64,000 nt of DNA, taken from positions 1 through 64,000 of the forward strand of contig NZ_WSTC01000003.1 of NCBI RefSeq assembly GCF_009789195.1, given 5' to 3'. This DNA comes from Paenibacillus sp. MMS18-CY102 (GTDB taxonomy: Bacteria > Bacillota > Bacilli > Paenibacillales > Paenibacillaceae). Below are positions 35,094 through 43,599 of the stretch, piece by piece. The first letter of the stretch is position 1. Every line of letters starts with the position of its first letter. Made by a program: the position numbers and the translations under genes. A model generated the notes under the pieces. That model worked only from the letters and a program-made list of their open reading frames with translations, was not told the DNA's origin and did not search any database.

Positions 35094-35276
35094 TAACGGA
35101 CTCAGCAGCCCTTATTTAATCAAAATTCGGCACATTTTTGTTCTAACGGACCCAGCAGCCGCTATTTGGCCACTATCGCCCTCACGAGGCAGCAAAATGG
35201 CTAAATAACGGCTGTGGAGTCCGTTACATTTTTAACAAGCGCTTTGGGAGGGGAATAACGGCTCTCAGGTCCGTTA
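35094..35276. repeat. 183-bp four-unit repeat element, copy 2
   Basis: Units TAACGGACTC... (35094-35119), TAACGGACCCAGCAGCC... (35144-35170), then inverted AAATAACGG...GTCCGTTA (35203-35226) and AATAACGG...GGTCCGTTA (ending 35276). It matches copy 1 at 18388-18570 in unit order, orientation, spacings (50 and 59 bp) and total length. Confidence 0.8.
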
Positions 35277-35336
35277 GAGAAAAGGCTTTAGGACACTCTC
35301 TTACTTGTGGGCATCAGCTTAACAATCATGGGATGA

Positions 35337-35714
35337 CTAGGAGGATTTTCCCCCTTGAAACAATGGAGGCAATAAAAGACCGGTCGCCAATGCAGAAATA
35401 TTGATAACAATGCCATTTGGTGGAAGTGTATAGATTGGGGTTAGCAGTGCGGTCAGTGCAAGCGGGAGAAATACGGGAAACAGCAAGATTAAACGGATAC
35501 GAAGCGGTCTCCGCTGCCAAAGAAGCAAAGAAAGCAACAATCCTAATGCAAAGTAGATCCCCCTCTCGCTCCAAGCATATGCATGGTATTCTCCCACACT
35601 CTGATAAGTCTCCACAGCCAGCTTCTCTAGCCTAGAGGCACCGTATAATGCTGCAATAAAAACGGCTGTCCAAGCCAAATAGAAAATGACCTTCCAGCTA
35701 TCTTTCTTGTTCAA
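35337..35714 (-). CDS. Small membrane protein of unknown function
   Basis: About 125 residues with three to four membrane helices (WTAVFIAALYGA, YFALGLLLSLLLW, LILLFPVFLPLALTALLTP, INISALATGLLLPPL). GGAGG lies eight bases before a TTG at 35714, which is preferred over the ATG at 35729 that overlaps this site. I do not recognise the family. Confidence 0.6.
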   Translation of the reverse strand: MNKKDSWKVIFYLAWTAVFIAALYGASRLEKLAVETYQSVGEYHAYAWSERGIYFALGLLLSLLLWQRRPLRIRLILLFPVFLPLALTALLTPIYTLPPNGIVINISALATGLLLPPLFQGGKSS

Positions 35715-35767
35715 TGTGCATACCTCCATAAACAGAACATTTGTAATAACAAATACTTATTAAGTGC

Positions 35768-35796
35768 AAAAGGAGCGGGCTCTACGGAGCTGCTCC
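35768..35796 (-). terminator. Terminator of the secreted-protein gene
   Basis: GGAGCAGCTC pairs with GAGCCCGCTCC (one mismatch) and is followed on the minus strand by TTTT. Confidence 0.75.
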
Positions 35797-35814
35797 TTCC
35801 AATTCGATTCTAAA

Positions 35815-36453
35815 TTATGCACGATTATTTGCTGTAAGCACCCAACTTGAACCAAAAGCACTTATCGTTGCAGTACTGGTTATGCCAACATTTGCTACGA
35901 TATATGAACCAGCAGCAGTCACTGCATCCACACTACTTGGTACTGTATAACTATAAGACGATGTTGTAGTTACACCAACTTGAGCAATTGTCCAACCGCC
36001 GCTAGCACTAGTAAGCTTCTTATATGTCAGTCCATTCTTCACCGTTTTATTCCAGTAAATGGTTGAATATACTTCTACGCTTGAAGTTTGATCCCAAATT
36101 GAATCCGTTCTGCTTGGCGAAGCCAAAGCAATGGTTGTTAACGCATACGTACTAGTAACCGTTCCATCAGCTTCAACTTCTTTTCTTAAGAGTTGGGCTG
36201 TTTTATACTTTTTAATTTTCAATAATTTATTATCGCTACCGATCGACGGTACGATTTCCTCTTCGCCATTCTCGCTAGTAAGGTCAATGTCAGAAATCCC
36301 TTTTTTCGCTCTTTCAAGCAACTCTTTTTTATCTTTAATTTCTTTAAATGTCGTCACATTAGGAGTAGGCTTACTTTCAGCATAGGACGGTTGAACCAAA
36401 AAAGAGATACCTAATACAACCGATACTAACGTACTGATTATTTTTTTACCCAT
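35815..36453 (-). CDS. Secreted protein of unknown function
   Basis: 212 residues from the ATG at 36453, nine bases after AGGAG. Signal peptide (KKIISTLVSVVLGISFLVQ, cut after SYA). A charged stretch follows (about 30-75), then a Ser/Thr-rich beta-type domain (about 95-212) with few charges. It resembles exported Bacillus/Paenibacillus proteins of unknown role. It is AT-richer than its neighbours. Confidence 0.65.
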   Translation of the reverse strand: MGKKIISTLVSVVLGISFLVQPSYAESKPTPNVTTFKEIKDKKELLERAKKGISDIDLTSENGEEEIVPSIGSDNKLLKIKKYKTAQLLRKEVEADGTVTSTYALTTIALASPSRTDSIWDQTSSVEVYSTIYWNKTVKNGLTYKKLTSASGGWTIAQVGVTTTSSYSYTVPSSVDAVTAAGSYIVANVGITSTATISAFGSSWVLTANNRA

Positions 36454-36633
36454 TCTCTTCATCTCCTAATGTGAAATTAGATAAATAGATATTATACATA
36501 TAAATAGTACACAAACTAGAACCGTTCTAAGGCCACCTCCTGAATTTTATTCCACGGTTGTCTGTTAGCCCCATACTATACACACAAATCCCACCTGTCA
36601 ACTAGGATTAATTTCATTGAACATACCGCCTCT

Positions 36634-36664
36634 TGTCTATCATTTCCGTTCAGCATATAATAAT
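36634..36664 (+). promoter_or_regulatory. Promoter of the TetR operon
   Basis: TTGTCT (36634-36639), 17 bases, then TATATA overlapping TATAAT (36657-36664). The operators begin on its last bases. Confidence 0.55.
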
Positions 36665-36693
36665 GACTGAAGTCATATCATGACTATAGTCAT
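36663..36693. promoter_or_regulatory. Tandem TetR operators
   Basis: Two perfect 14-bp palindrome designs, ATGACT-N2-AGTCAT, lie at 36663-36676 and 36680-36693, three bases apart, between the -10 element and the start codon of the TetR gene. Autorepression is the natural reading. Confidence 0.8.
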
Positions 36694-36725
36694 TATTTCC
36701 ACCCAGGAAAGCGAGGAGCCACCAT

Positions 36726-37331
36726 ATGCTAAGGGAAACACGCAAGCAAGCGCTGAAGGGCCAGATTTACGAAGAAGCGCTCGCCTTGTTCAAGGCCAAA
36801 GGGTTCAATCAAGTGACGGTTGAAGAAATTACGCAAGCTTGCGGCATTGCCAAAGGCACCTTTTATAACTATTTTCCCCGTAAAGAATCGATTCTATTGT
36901 ACTTAAGTGAGCTACAGATGGAAGCTACCCGTGAGCGATTGATGGCGACAAGCTCGAATGAAGATCCGAAAGCCGCCTTGCTCAGCTTATTCGATGCCCT
37001 AATGAGCCGCTATACAAGTGATCGCGAGCTGGTCCGAATTATGATGATGGAGATGATACGCTCGGAACCGGCTATGGCGGAAGAACTCCGTGTCATGGAT
37101 CGGTTTCAAGGGATGATTGCCCAGCAGTTGAAAGCTGCCCGCGCGGAGGGGAAACTCCCTGCCTCGCTGGAGTGCTCGAATGCCGCCGCCATCATCTCCG
37201 GCATCTACTTCCATACGCTAACGGCATGGGCATCATCCCCTGACGATGCTTTCGATATGCGCACACGCTTCAAGAGCCGGTTCGAATTGGCCTGGCACGG
37301 CATTCATCCCACAGGCCAGCAGGGAGGTTAA
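36726..37331 (+). CDS. TetR family transcriptional regulator
   Basis: 201 residues. N-terminal helix-turn-helix (about 25-50; VTVEEITQACGIAKGTFYNYF), then an all-helical ligand-binding domain. GAGGAG lies before the start. It heads a three-gene unit with a DUF3995 membrane protein and an FAD monooxygenase, which it probably represses through the two operators upstream. The inducer is unknown. Confidence 0.93.
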   Translation: MLRETRKQALKGQIYEEALALFKAKGFNQVTVEEITQACGIAKGTFYNYFPRKESILLYLSELQMEATRERLMATSSNEDPKAALLSLFDALMSRYTSDRELVRIMMMEMIRSEPAMAEELRVMDRFQGMIAQQLKAARAEGKLPASLECSNAAAIISGIYFHTLTAWASSPDDAFDMRTRFKSRFELAWHGIHPTGQQGG

Positions 37332-37337
37332 CCGCTT

Positions 37338-37763
37338 ATGCTGGATTCCCTTCTCCTGCTCGCCGTTTGCGTTCTCGCATTGCTCGGTATCATTCATTTA
37401 TTTTGGGCGTTCGGCGGAACTTGGGGTGGCCATGTGGCCGTTCCATCGTCTGCCGCGGGCAGCCCAGCCTTCCGCCCCAGCAGGCTTGCAACCGTCGCGG
37501 TTGCAGTGGCGCTCTTCGTTGCCACAAGCTTGTTAGCCACGCAGGCCAACCTGCTCCCGCAACGTTTCGACGAAACTTGGACGCTCTGGGGCTGCCGCCT
37601 ATGCGCAGCTGTCTTCGGCTTGCGCACGATTGGTGATTTTCGATACGTTGGCTTGTTCCGATCCGTTCGGGGAACGGCATTCGCGGCGTATGACTCCCGC
37701 CTCTTCACTCCCTTATGCTTTCTACTCTGCCTTGCCTATACCACGGTATTAATCGCCTATTAG
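37338..37763 (+). CDS. DUF3995 family membrane protein
   Basis: 141 residues with four membrane helices, beginning LLLLAVCVLALLGIIHLFWAF, with the family pattern GGTWG after the first helix and RTIGDFRYVGLF before the last. The role is unknown. It starts 7 bp after the TetR stop and is followed by the flavoprotein gene 16 bp on. Confidence 0.8.
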   Translation: MLDSLLLLAVCVLALLGIIHLFWAFGGTWGGHVAVPSSAAGSPAFRPSRLATVAVAVALFVATSLLATQANLLPQRFDETWTLWGCRLCAAVFGLRTIGDFRYVGLFRSVRGTAFAAYDSRLFTPLCFLLCLAYTTVLIAY

Positions 37764-37778
37764 AAGGAGGAACAAGCG

Positions 37779-39002
37779 ATGGCCGAACATTCATCCGATA
37801 CATCAGGTCCATTCATTCCAACCGCTATGCCATCCGTTAGCGCAACGGCACCTTTGCCACAAGAAAACAAGCGTCCAACCGCTCCCATACTTATCGCTGG
37901 CGGCGGCATCGCAGGGCTCGCTACTGCGATTGCGCTGCAGCAAGCGGGCTTCGACGCTATAGCCTATGAACGCTCCGATGAGGTGCAACCAGCGGGCGCC
38001 GGCATTATTCTTGCCCCTAATGCGTTGCGGGCGTTAGAGACGATCGGTCTCGCCGATCGCATTCGCCGGGCTGGCTACAGCTGCGTAGAAGGAATGGCAA
38101 TAACGAACATAAAGGGGAATGCACTGGCGAAGCAGGCATCAACGCTGCATGAACCGCTTATTGCGATTCATCGTGCCGAGCTCCACAGGTTGCTGCTCGG
38201 CGCATTGCAGCCTGGGACGTATCGCCCCGGGCATGGGCTCGCTTCCTTCGAGCAGCGGCATGATGGCGTGACGGTCACGTTCGAGAGCAGGCAGCGAACA
38301 GAGGGAAGCGGACTAATCAGCGCAGAGGGATTAAACTCGCTTGTGCGCAGCCAACTGCTTCCCGGCACTCGCTTGCGTTATGCGGGCTATACCTGCTGGC
38401 GAGGAATTGCCCCGATGCAGCCACAGGGGATCTGCACGGAAACATGGGGTGTCGGCAGCCGATTCGGCATTGTGCCATTGCCAGGCGGCGCTACCTACTG
38501 GTATGCGTTGATCAACGCCTCGGCACGTGATGCCGAGCTCGCAGAGCTTACACGAAGCGAACTCGCAGCCAGCTTCCACCACTATCATGAGCCTGTAGCC
38601 ACCCTCATCGAGTCGACGCCGGAAGACGCGATCATTCACCGCGACATCGTCGACTTCGCGCCGATTCCACAGTTCGCGTTCGGCCGTGTGCTTCTGATCG
38701 GCGATGCGGCGCATGCGATGACACCGAATCTTGGCCAAGGCGCTTGCCAAGCAATTGAAGACGCCATCTGCCTTGCGGAGTGCATGAAGCGCTACGGTCC
38801 CGCCGGTCTCGCCGAAGCGTTCCAAGCTTTTGAATCGCTCCGCCGCACTCGTACCGCGGCAATCGTGAATCGGTCTAGAGCAGTAGGGCGGATTGCGCAG
38901 CTGGGCAATCCAGCGCTTTGCCACTTGCGCGATGCCGCTCTCCGGTTAACGCCTGCCAGCGCCACGCGCAAGCAACTGCAGTTTTTGTACGATCCGCGTT
39001 GA
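37779..39002 (+). CDS. FAD-dependent aromatic-ring type monooxygenase
   Basis: 407 residues. After a Pro/Ser-rich leader of about 30 residues comes the FAD site ILIAGGGIAGLATAIALQQ. The second FAD motif is VLLIGDAAHAMTPNLGQGA (about 305-325). This is the salicylate-hydroxylase / TetX / zeaxanthin-epoxidase-like group A family, which adds one oxygen from O2 using NAD(P)H. Under a TetR repressor such enzymes often detoxify a xenobiotic, which is inference. AAGGAGG precedes the ATG. Confidence 0.9.
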   Translation: MAEHSSDTSGPFIPTAMPSVSATAPLPQENKRPTAPILIAGGGIAGLATAIALQQAGFDAIAYERSDEVQPAGAGIILAPNALRALETIGLADRIRRAGYSCVEGMAITNIKGNALAKQASTLHEPLIAIHRAELHRLLLGALQPGTYRPGHGLASFEQRHDGVTVTFESRQRTEGSGLISAEGLNSLVRSQLLPGTRLRYAGYTCWRGIAPMQPQGICTETWGVGSRFGIVPLPGGATYWYALINASARDAELAELTRSELAASFHHYHEPVATLIESTPEDAIIHRDIVDFAPIPQFAFGRVLLIGDAAHAMTPNLGQGACQAIEDAICLAECMKRYGPAGLAEAFQAFESLRRTRTAAIVNRSRAVGRIAQLGNPALCHLRDAALRLTPASATRKQLQFLYDPR

Positions 39003-39038
39003 GCGCTGCCAACGAACCATGCACCTTTTGAACACAGC

Positions 39039-39085
39039 AAAGACGCCCAGCTGCGGCCTATTCAGTCTGCTGCTAGGCGTCTTTT
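39039..39085 (+). terminator. Terminator after the flavoprotein gene
   Basis: AAAGACGCC pairs with GGCGTCTTT around an inner imperfect stem (AGC...GCT), followed by TTTT. It could also serve the convergent potD. Confidence 0.8.
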
Positions 39086-39172
39086 GTTGCATGCGCGATC
39101 GATTCTTTATTGCACCCTTGCTTCATTGCCTCATTGCATCCTTGCCGCATCGCCAACATCGCCCGTATGCCA

Positions 39173-40246
39173 TCACTTCCGATGCATCTTAAACTCTAGA
39201 AACAGCTCATTGTAATGCGCGAGCATGCGCTTGCCGAGATTTCGGTAAACCTCCAGCTTCTCCGTTAACTCCGGCGAAGGATAAAACCGCTCATCACCAG
39301 CAATCTCCTCTGGCAGCAACGCAAGCGCATCCTTGTTCGGCGTCGAATAGCCAACATACTCCGCGTTGCGCGCCGCATGCTCGGGGTCGAGCATGAAGTC
39401 CATGAAGGCATATGCACCCTCGATATTGCGAGCCGTCTTGGGAATGACCATATTATCGAACCATAGGTTCGAACCTTCCTCAGGGACGACGTAGTCGAGC
39501 TTGTCGTTCTCATCCATAATTTCCGAGGCATCGCCCGACCAGACCACGCCGACAGCCGCTTCCTCATTGGCGATCAGCATCTTAATCTCATCGCCGACAA
39601 TCGCTTTCACGTTCGGCGTCAGCGCCTGCAGCTTGCGCTTCGCCTCCTGCAAATGCTCCTCGCCCGTATCATTCAACGAGTAGTGCAGGCTGTTCAGCCC
39701 GAAGCCCATCACCTCGCGCGCGCCATCCACCAGCAGAATCTGGTTGCGCAGCCGCGAGTCCCACAGATCGTTCCAGCTCTTCAACTGCCAGCCGTCCAGC
39801 ATGTCCGGGTTGTAAATAATGCCGACCGTTCCCCAGAAATAAGGAATGGAGTACGCATTGCCGGGATCGAACGGCAGGCCGAGAAATTGCGAATCTATAT
39901 GCTTCAGGTTAGGCAGCTTGCTGTGGTCAATCGGGAGCAGCAGCCCTTCCTCTTTCATTTTGCTAATCGCATATTCTGACGGGACGCTCACATCAAACGT
40001 TGTGCCGCCCTGCTCAATCTTCGTCATCATCGCCTCATTCGAGTCGAACGTCTGGTAGATGACCTTCAGGCCGCTCTCCTTCTCGAATTCCGCAACCAAG
40101 TCCGGGTCGATATAATCGCCCCAATTATAAATCGTCAGCGTATTGCTGCCGCCGTATCCCTCCGAGGAATTCAGCACATGCACCCCGTACATTAATCCGA
40201 AGGCGACGGCGAAAACAACGACGAACATTCTTGCCAGTTGCTTCAT
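39173..40246 (-). CDS. potD: Spermidine/putrescine ABC transporter substrate-binding protein
   Basis: 357 residues. An N-terminal hydrophobic signal or anchor (MFVVVFAVAFGLMYGVHV) without a lipobox cysteine precedes the PotD fold (LTIYNWGDYIDPDLVAEFEKE, VSVPSEYAISKM, VVWSGDASEIMDEN, LDYVVPEEGSNLWFDN). It collects polyamines for the PotABC importer. It overlaps potC by 4 bp. Confidence 0.95.
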   Translation of the reverse strand: MKQLARMFVVVFAVAFGLMYGVHVLNSSEGYGGSNTLTIYNWGDYIDPDLVAEFEKESGLKVIYQTFDSNEAMMTKIEQGGTTFDVSVPSEYAISKMKEEGLLLPIDHSKLPNLKHIDSQFLGLPFDPGNAYSIPYFWGTVGIIYNPDMLDGWQLKSWNDLWDSRLRNQILLVDGAREVMGFGLNSLHYSLNDTGEEHLQEAKRKLQALTPNVKAIVGDEIKMLIANEEAAVGVVWSGDASEIMDENDKLDYVVPEEGSNLWFDNMVIPKTARNIEGAYAFMDFMLDPEHAARNAEYVGYSTPNKDALALLPEEIAGDERFYPSPELTEKLEVYRNLGKRMLAHYNELFLEFKMHRK

Positions 40247-41070
40247 CGCTGCACCTCCGTGCCCGGCGGCCGGTTTCCCCGCTGATTAATGAAGTAGTAC
40301 CCAATGACGAGCACGATGGTGAATAGGAAAATAAGCGTCGACAACGCGTTGATTGACAGCGAAATGCCTTGTCTTGCACGCGAGTAGATCTCAACAGCCA
40401 GCGTCGAGTAGCCATTGCCCGTCACGAAGAACGTTACCGCAAAGTCATCGAACGAGTACGTTAACGCCATGAAAAACCCAGCAAAAATGCCCGGCCGAAT
40501 GTACGGCAGCACGACCTTCGTCAACACATCGAGACGGCTTGCCCCAAGATCGCGCGCGGCGTCGATCCACGTCGGGCTCATCTCCTCCAGCTTCGGCAGC
40601 ACCATAATGACGACGATCGGCACGCTGAACGCCAGATGCGCGAGCAGCACCGACACGAAGCCCAGCTTAATGCCGATCATCGTGAACAAAATGAGAAACG
40701 ACGCCCCGATTATGACATCCGGGCTGACGATCAGCACGTTATTCAAAGCAAGCAGTGCATTGCGATGGCGATGCCGCCGCACTTGCTGAATCGCTAAAGC
40801 GCCGAACACGCCGAGAATCGTCGACAGCGCCGAGGACAAGAGCGCAATGACGAGCGTATTCAATACGATGATAAACAGCCGCGTATCTGCGAACACTTCC
40901 TTGTACCAATCCAGCGTGAAGCCTTGGAAATCATGCATCGACCCGCCGCTATTGAACGAATATAGCGTTAGGTAGAAGATCGGCGCGTACAGGACAGCGA
41001 ACACAGCAACCAGATACACATTGGACCATTTCCACTTTCGCCCCTCGCGAACTTGTAATGTTTTCGCCAT
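40243..41070 (-). CDS. potC: Spermidine/putrescine ABC transporter permease
   Basis: 275 residues with six membrane helices. The ATPase-contact loop is [20 protein letters not shown]. It is the third gene of potABCD and its start touches the potB stop. It forms the membrane channel with PotB. Confidence 0.95.
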   Translation of the reverse strand: MAKTLQVREGRKWKWSNVYLVAVFAVLYAPIFYLTLYSFNSGGSMHDFQGFTLDWYKEVFADTRLFIIVLNTLVIALLSSALSTILGVFGALAIQQVRRHRHRNALLALNNVLIVSPDVIIGASFLILFTMIGIKLGFVSVLLAHLAFSVPIVVIMVLPKLEEMSPTWIDAARDLGASRLDVLTKVVLPYIRPGIFAGFFMALTYSFDDFAVTFFVTGNGYSTLAVEIYSRARQGISLSINALSTLIFLFTIVLVIGYYFINQRGNRPPGTEVQR

Positions 41071-41879
41071 CAGCCCTGCACCTCCCGCTTCTTCCGGTTA
41101 CCGGTCAGCACCATAATTAACGCCATCACTACAACGAGGAACACTGCAATTGTGGCCCCCATTCCCCAGTCCTGCGTCACGAGAAAATGCTGCTCAATCG
41201 CAGTTCCCAGCGTAATGACACGATTGCCTGCGATGAGTCTCGTAATCATGAACAGCGACAGCGCCGGAATGAACACCGCTTGGCAGCCCGCCTTCACCCC
41301 ACTAATCGTTAATGGAAAAACGACGCGACGGAACGTCGTCCACGGCGAAGCGCCAAGGTCGCGCGCGGCGTCGATGAGCGACGGATTCATTTTTTCCAAC
41401 GCGTTAAACACAGGCAAGATCATAAACGGGATAAAAATATACACCGATACGAACACGAAGCTGAAGTCGGTGAACAAAATTTGCTGTTTGCCAATGCCGA
41501 CCGTCTCTAGCACCGCATTCACGAAACCGTAGGTGCCGAAGATGCCGAGAAACGCGTACGTTTTGAGCAGCAGATTGATCCAGCTTGGCAAAATAATAAG
41601 CAGCAGCCACAGCTGCTTATGCTTGGTGCGCGTCAGCAGATACGCTGCCGGATAAGCCACCAGCAGCGAGAACGCTGTTATCAGAAACGCATACCAGAAT
41701 GAGCTAAGCGTCATGCGCATATAGACAGGCGTGAAAAAATGCGCATAGTTCGAGAACGTGAACTTCCCTTCAATATCGAACAGCGAATAATAGGCCACGA
41801 GCGCAATCGGCGCGACGACGAACAGCACGATCCACGCAGCGTAGGGAATGAGGTACCAGTTACGCGACTTATCGGACAT
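41070..41879 (-). CDS. potB: Spermidine/putrescine ABC transporter permease
   Basis: 269 residues from the ATG at 41879. The frame stays open to 42101, but those 74 residues are an Arg/Ser-rich shadow of the potA coding sequence and are rejected; a GAGG site fits 41879. Six membrane helices; contact loop [19 protein letters not shown]. It overlaps the potA 3' end by 11 bp, which suggests coupled translation. Confidence 0.94.
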   Translation of the reverse strand: MSDKSRNWYLIPYAAWIVLFVVAPIALVAYYSLFDIEGKFTFSNYAHFFTPVYMRMTLSSFWYAFLITAFSLLVAYPAAYLLTRTKHKQLWLLLIILPSWINLLLKTYAFLGIFGTYGFVNAVLETVGIGKQQILFTDFSFVFVSVYIFIPFMILPVFNALEKMNPSLIDAARDLGASPWTTFRRVVFPLTISGVKAGCQAVFIPALSLFMITRLIAGNRVITLGTAIEQHFLVTQDWGMGATIAVFLVVVMALIMVLTGNRKKREVQG

Positions 41880-43023
41880 GCTCTGCCTCATCCTTGCGTG
41901 CACCTGCATCTGACTCAGAGCCTTCATCCGCTTCGGCATATGCCTCCAACCGGCGGTCGAACTCCTCCTCCGTCTCGTTAAACCGCATAACATGAATCGC
42001 TTCCGGGTCAAAATCAAGCCCGATCCACTCGCCGACCGCCGCCTTCTTGGTCGAGTGGACGAGCCATTCATTATCCGCTTCATCGTAGGCGATAATCTCA
42101 TAATGGACGCCGCGGAACAGCTGCGTGTCTACCCGCACCTTTAGCTTGCCTTGATCCGGCGCCGTCATCTCCAAATCCTCCGGCCGGATGACGATCTCGA
42201 TCGGCTCATTCGGATGGAAGCCGCCGTCGACGCACTCGAATGTCCGCCCCGCGAACTCGACGACATAATCCTCCCGCATCCGTCCCGGCACGATGTTGGA
42301 CTCCCCGATGAAATCTGCGACGAACCGGTTGATCGGCTCATCATAAATATCGATAGGCGTTCCGCTCTGTTGAATCGTCCCTTGGTTCAGGACGAAAATC
42401 TCGTCCGACATCGCGAGCGCCTCTTCTTGGTCATGCGTGACAAAAATAAACGTAATGCCAAGCCGGCGCTGCAGCTCCCGCAGCTCGTATTGCATCTCTG
42501 TGCGCAGCTTAAGGTCCAGCGCGGACAACGGCTCATCGAGCAGGAGAATCTCCGGCTCGTTGACAATTGCCCGGGCGATTGCCACGCGCTGCCGCTGGCC
42601 GCCCGACATCTCTGTAATCTCGCGATGCTCATAGCCCGCGAGGTTTACGAACCTTAGCGCTTCGCGCACTTTGGCGTCGATTGCGTCATTTTTCAGCTTT
42701 TTGATCCGCAGGCCGAACGCCACATTCTCGAACACGTTCAAATGCGGGAACAGCGCGTAATCCTGAAATACCGTATTCACCTGGCGGCGGTTCGCAGGCA
42801 CTTCATTAATCCGCTTGCCATTAAAATAAATAACGCCCTCCGAAGGCTCCATAAAGCCTGCGATTAGGCGCAGTACCGTTGTTTTGCCACAGCCGGACGG
42901 GCCCAGCAGCGTATAAAACTTGCCTCGTTCAATCTCAAAGCTTACATCATTCAGAACGGCCGAGCCATTATCGTACCGCTTCGTGACACGCTCGAAGCGA
43001 ATGATCGAATTCGTATCGCTCAC
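41869..43023 (-). CDS. potA: Spermidine/putrescine ABC transporter ATP-binding protein
   Basis: 384 residues, GTG start with GAGGGG upstream. Walker [10 protein letters not shown], signature MSGGQRQR and Walker [13 protein letters not shown]. The C-terminal TOBE-type regulatory domain (about 280-350) is typical of PotA/MalK. It is the first gene of the operon. The tail is very acidic ([17 protein letters not shown]). Confidence 0.95.
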   Translation of the reverse strand: MSDTNSIIRFERVTKRYDNGSAVLNDVSFEIERGKFYTLLGPSGCGKTTVLRLIAGFMEPSEGVIYFNGKRINEVPANRRQVNTVFQDYALFPHLNVFENVAFGLRIKKLKNDAIDAKVREALRFVNLAGYEHREITEMSGGQRQRVAIARAIVNEPEILLLDEPLSALDLKLRTEMQYELRELQRRLGITFIFVTHDQEEALAMSDEIFVLNQGTIQQSGTPIDIYDEPINRFVADFIGESNIVPGRMREDYVVEFAGRTFECVDGGFHPNEPIEIVIRPEDLEMTAPDQGKLKVRVDTQLFRGVHYEIIAYDEADNEWLVHSTKKAAVGEWIGLDFDPEAIHVMRFNETEEEFDRRLEAYAEADEGSESDAGARKDEAEHVR

Positions 43024-43059
43024 AAGTCATTTCCCCTCTACTATGGAACACTTAGAATT

Positions 43060-43078
43060 ATGTCGTTTTCTGTCGAAA
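43060..43078 (-). promoter_or_regulatory. CGACA direct-repeat motif with Spo0A-like box, upstream of potA
   Basis: On the minus strand TTTCGACAGAAAACGACAT contains CGACA-N5-CGACA and the Spo0A-box-like TTCGACA. A nearly identical motif in the opposite orientation is at 43204-43222. Confidence 0.4.
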
Positions 43079-43090
43079 CCTTCGCCCTTC

Positions 43091-43118
43091 ATTATATAGC
43101 ATGGGAATAAATGCGCAA
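43091..43118 (-). promoter_or_regulatory. Promoter of potABCD
   Basis: On the minus strand TTGCGC (43118-43113), a 16-base spacer and TATAAT (43096-43091), about 70 bp before the potA start. Confidence 0.5.
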
Positions 43119-43203
43119 CCATATAACCTTCCCCCATATGAAGCACATAAAATAAGACTGACCGTACCTTAAAGAATTGTTAAAGGTTGAAGTTCGCACC
43201 CTA

Positions 43204-43222
43204 TTTCGACAGCATACGACAG
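43204..43222 (+). promoter_or_regulatory. CGACA direct-repeat motif with Spo0A-like box, upstream of the membrane/MORN pair
   Basis: TTTCGACAGCATACGACAG has the same CGACA-N5-CGACA build as the motif before potA, facing the other way. A shared regulator for the two divergent units is possible. Confidence 0.4.
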
Positions 43223-43286
43223 CTTTTCATTGGTATCATAGGCATACATATAGAGATAGAGGCAACAGGGTTAAGGGGGAATTCAT

Positions 43287-43592
43287 GTGCTGCAAGCACG
43301 AAATATGTTTATGCTCGTTATCAGCATCCTATCCGGGGTTATCATCTATAGGCTCGCGTGGGAGTTCTTATTCACACTGCCTTCACGTGGCGCTGGCTGG
43401 TACGCCTCTGGCGATAAAGAGCTTTGTTTCCTATACGGCCTGCTGCTCACAGGGGGGCTGATCGGCTATATCTATTTGGTCGCTAAATTCAAAACAAAAG
43501 GCTCAGCCTCAACAATCGTTAGTTTATCGACGTTTATGGCCGCATTTTTCAGCTCGTTCGTCATTAGCCAGGCCTACTTCATTGGGGGATAA
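43287..43592 (+). CDS. Small three-helix membrane protein of unknown function
   Basis: 101 residues, GTG start chosen because AGGGGGA lies six to seven bases upstream; the ATG two bases earlier is out of frame. Three membrane helices (MFMLVISILSGVIIYRLAW, LYGLLLTGGLIGYIYLV, LSTFMAAFFSSFVIS). It ends 8 bp before the ATG of the MORN protein gene, so the two are probably one operon and may work together at the membrane. Confidence 0.65.
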   Translation: MLQARNMFMLVISILSGVIIYRLAWEFLFTLPSRGAGWYASGDKELCFLYGLLLTGGLIGYIYLVAKFKTKGSASTIVSLSTFMAAFFSSFVISQAYFIGG

Positions 43593-43599
43593 TCAGAAG

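Noticed and set aside
41880-42101. N-terminal extension of potB
   Set aside because: These 74 codons lie inside potA on the same strand in another frame, are Arg/Ser-rich, and lack a ribosome binding site; the 41879 ATG fits PotB length.
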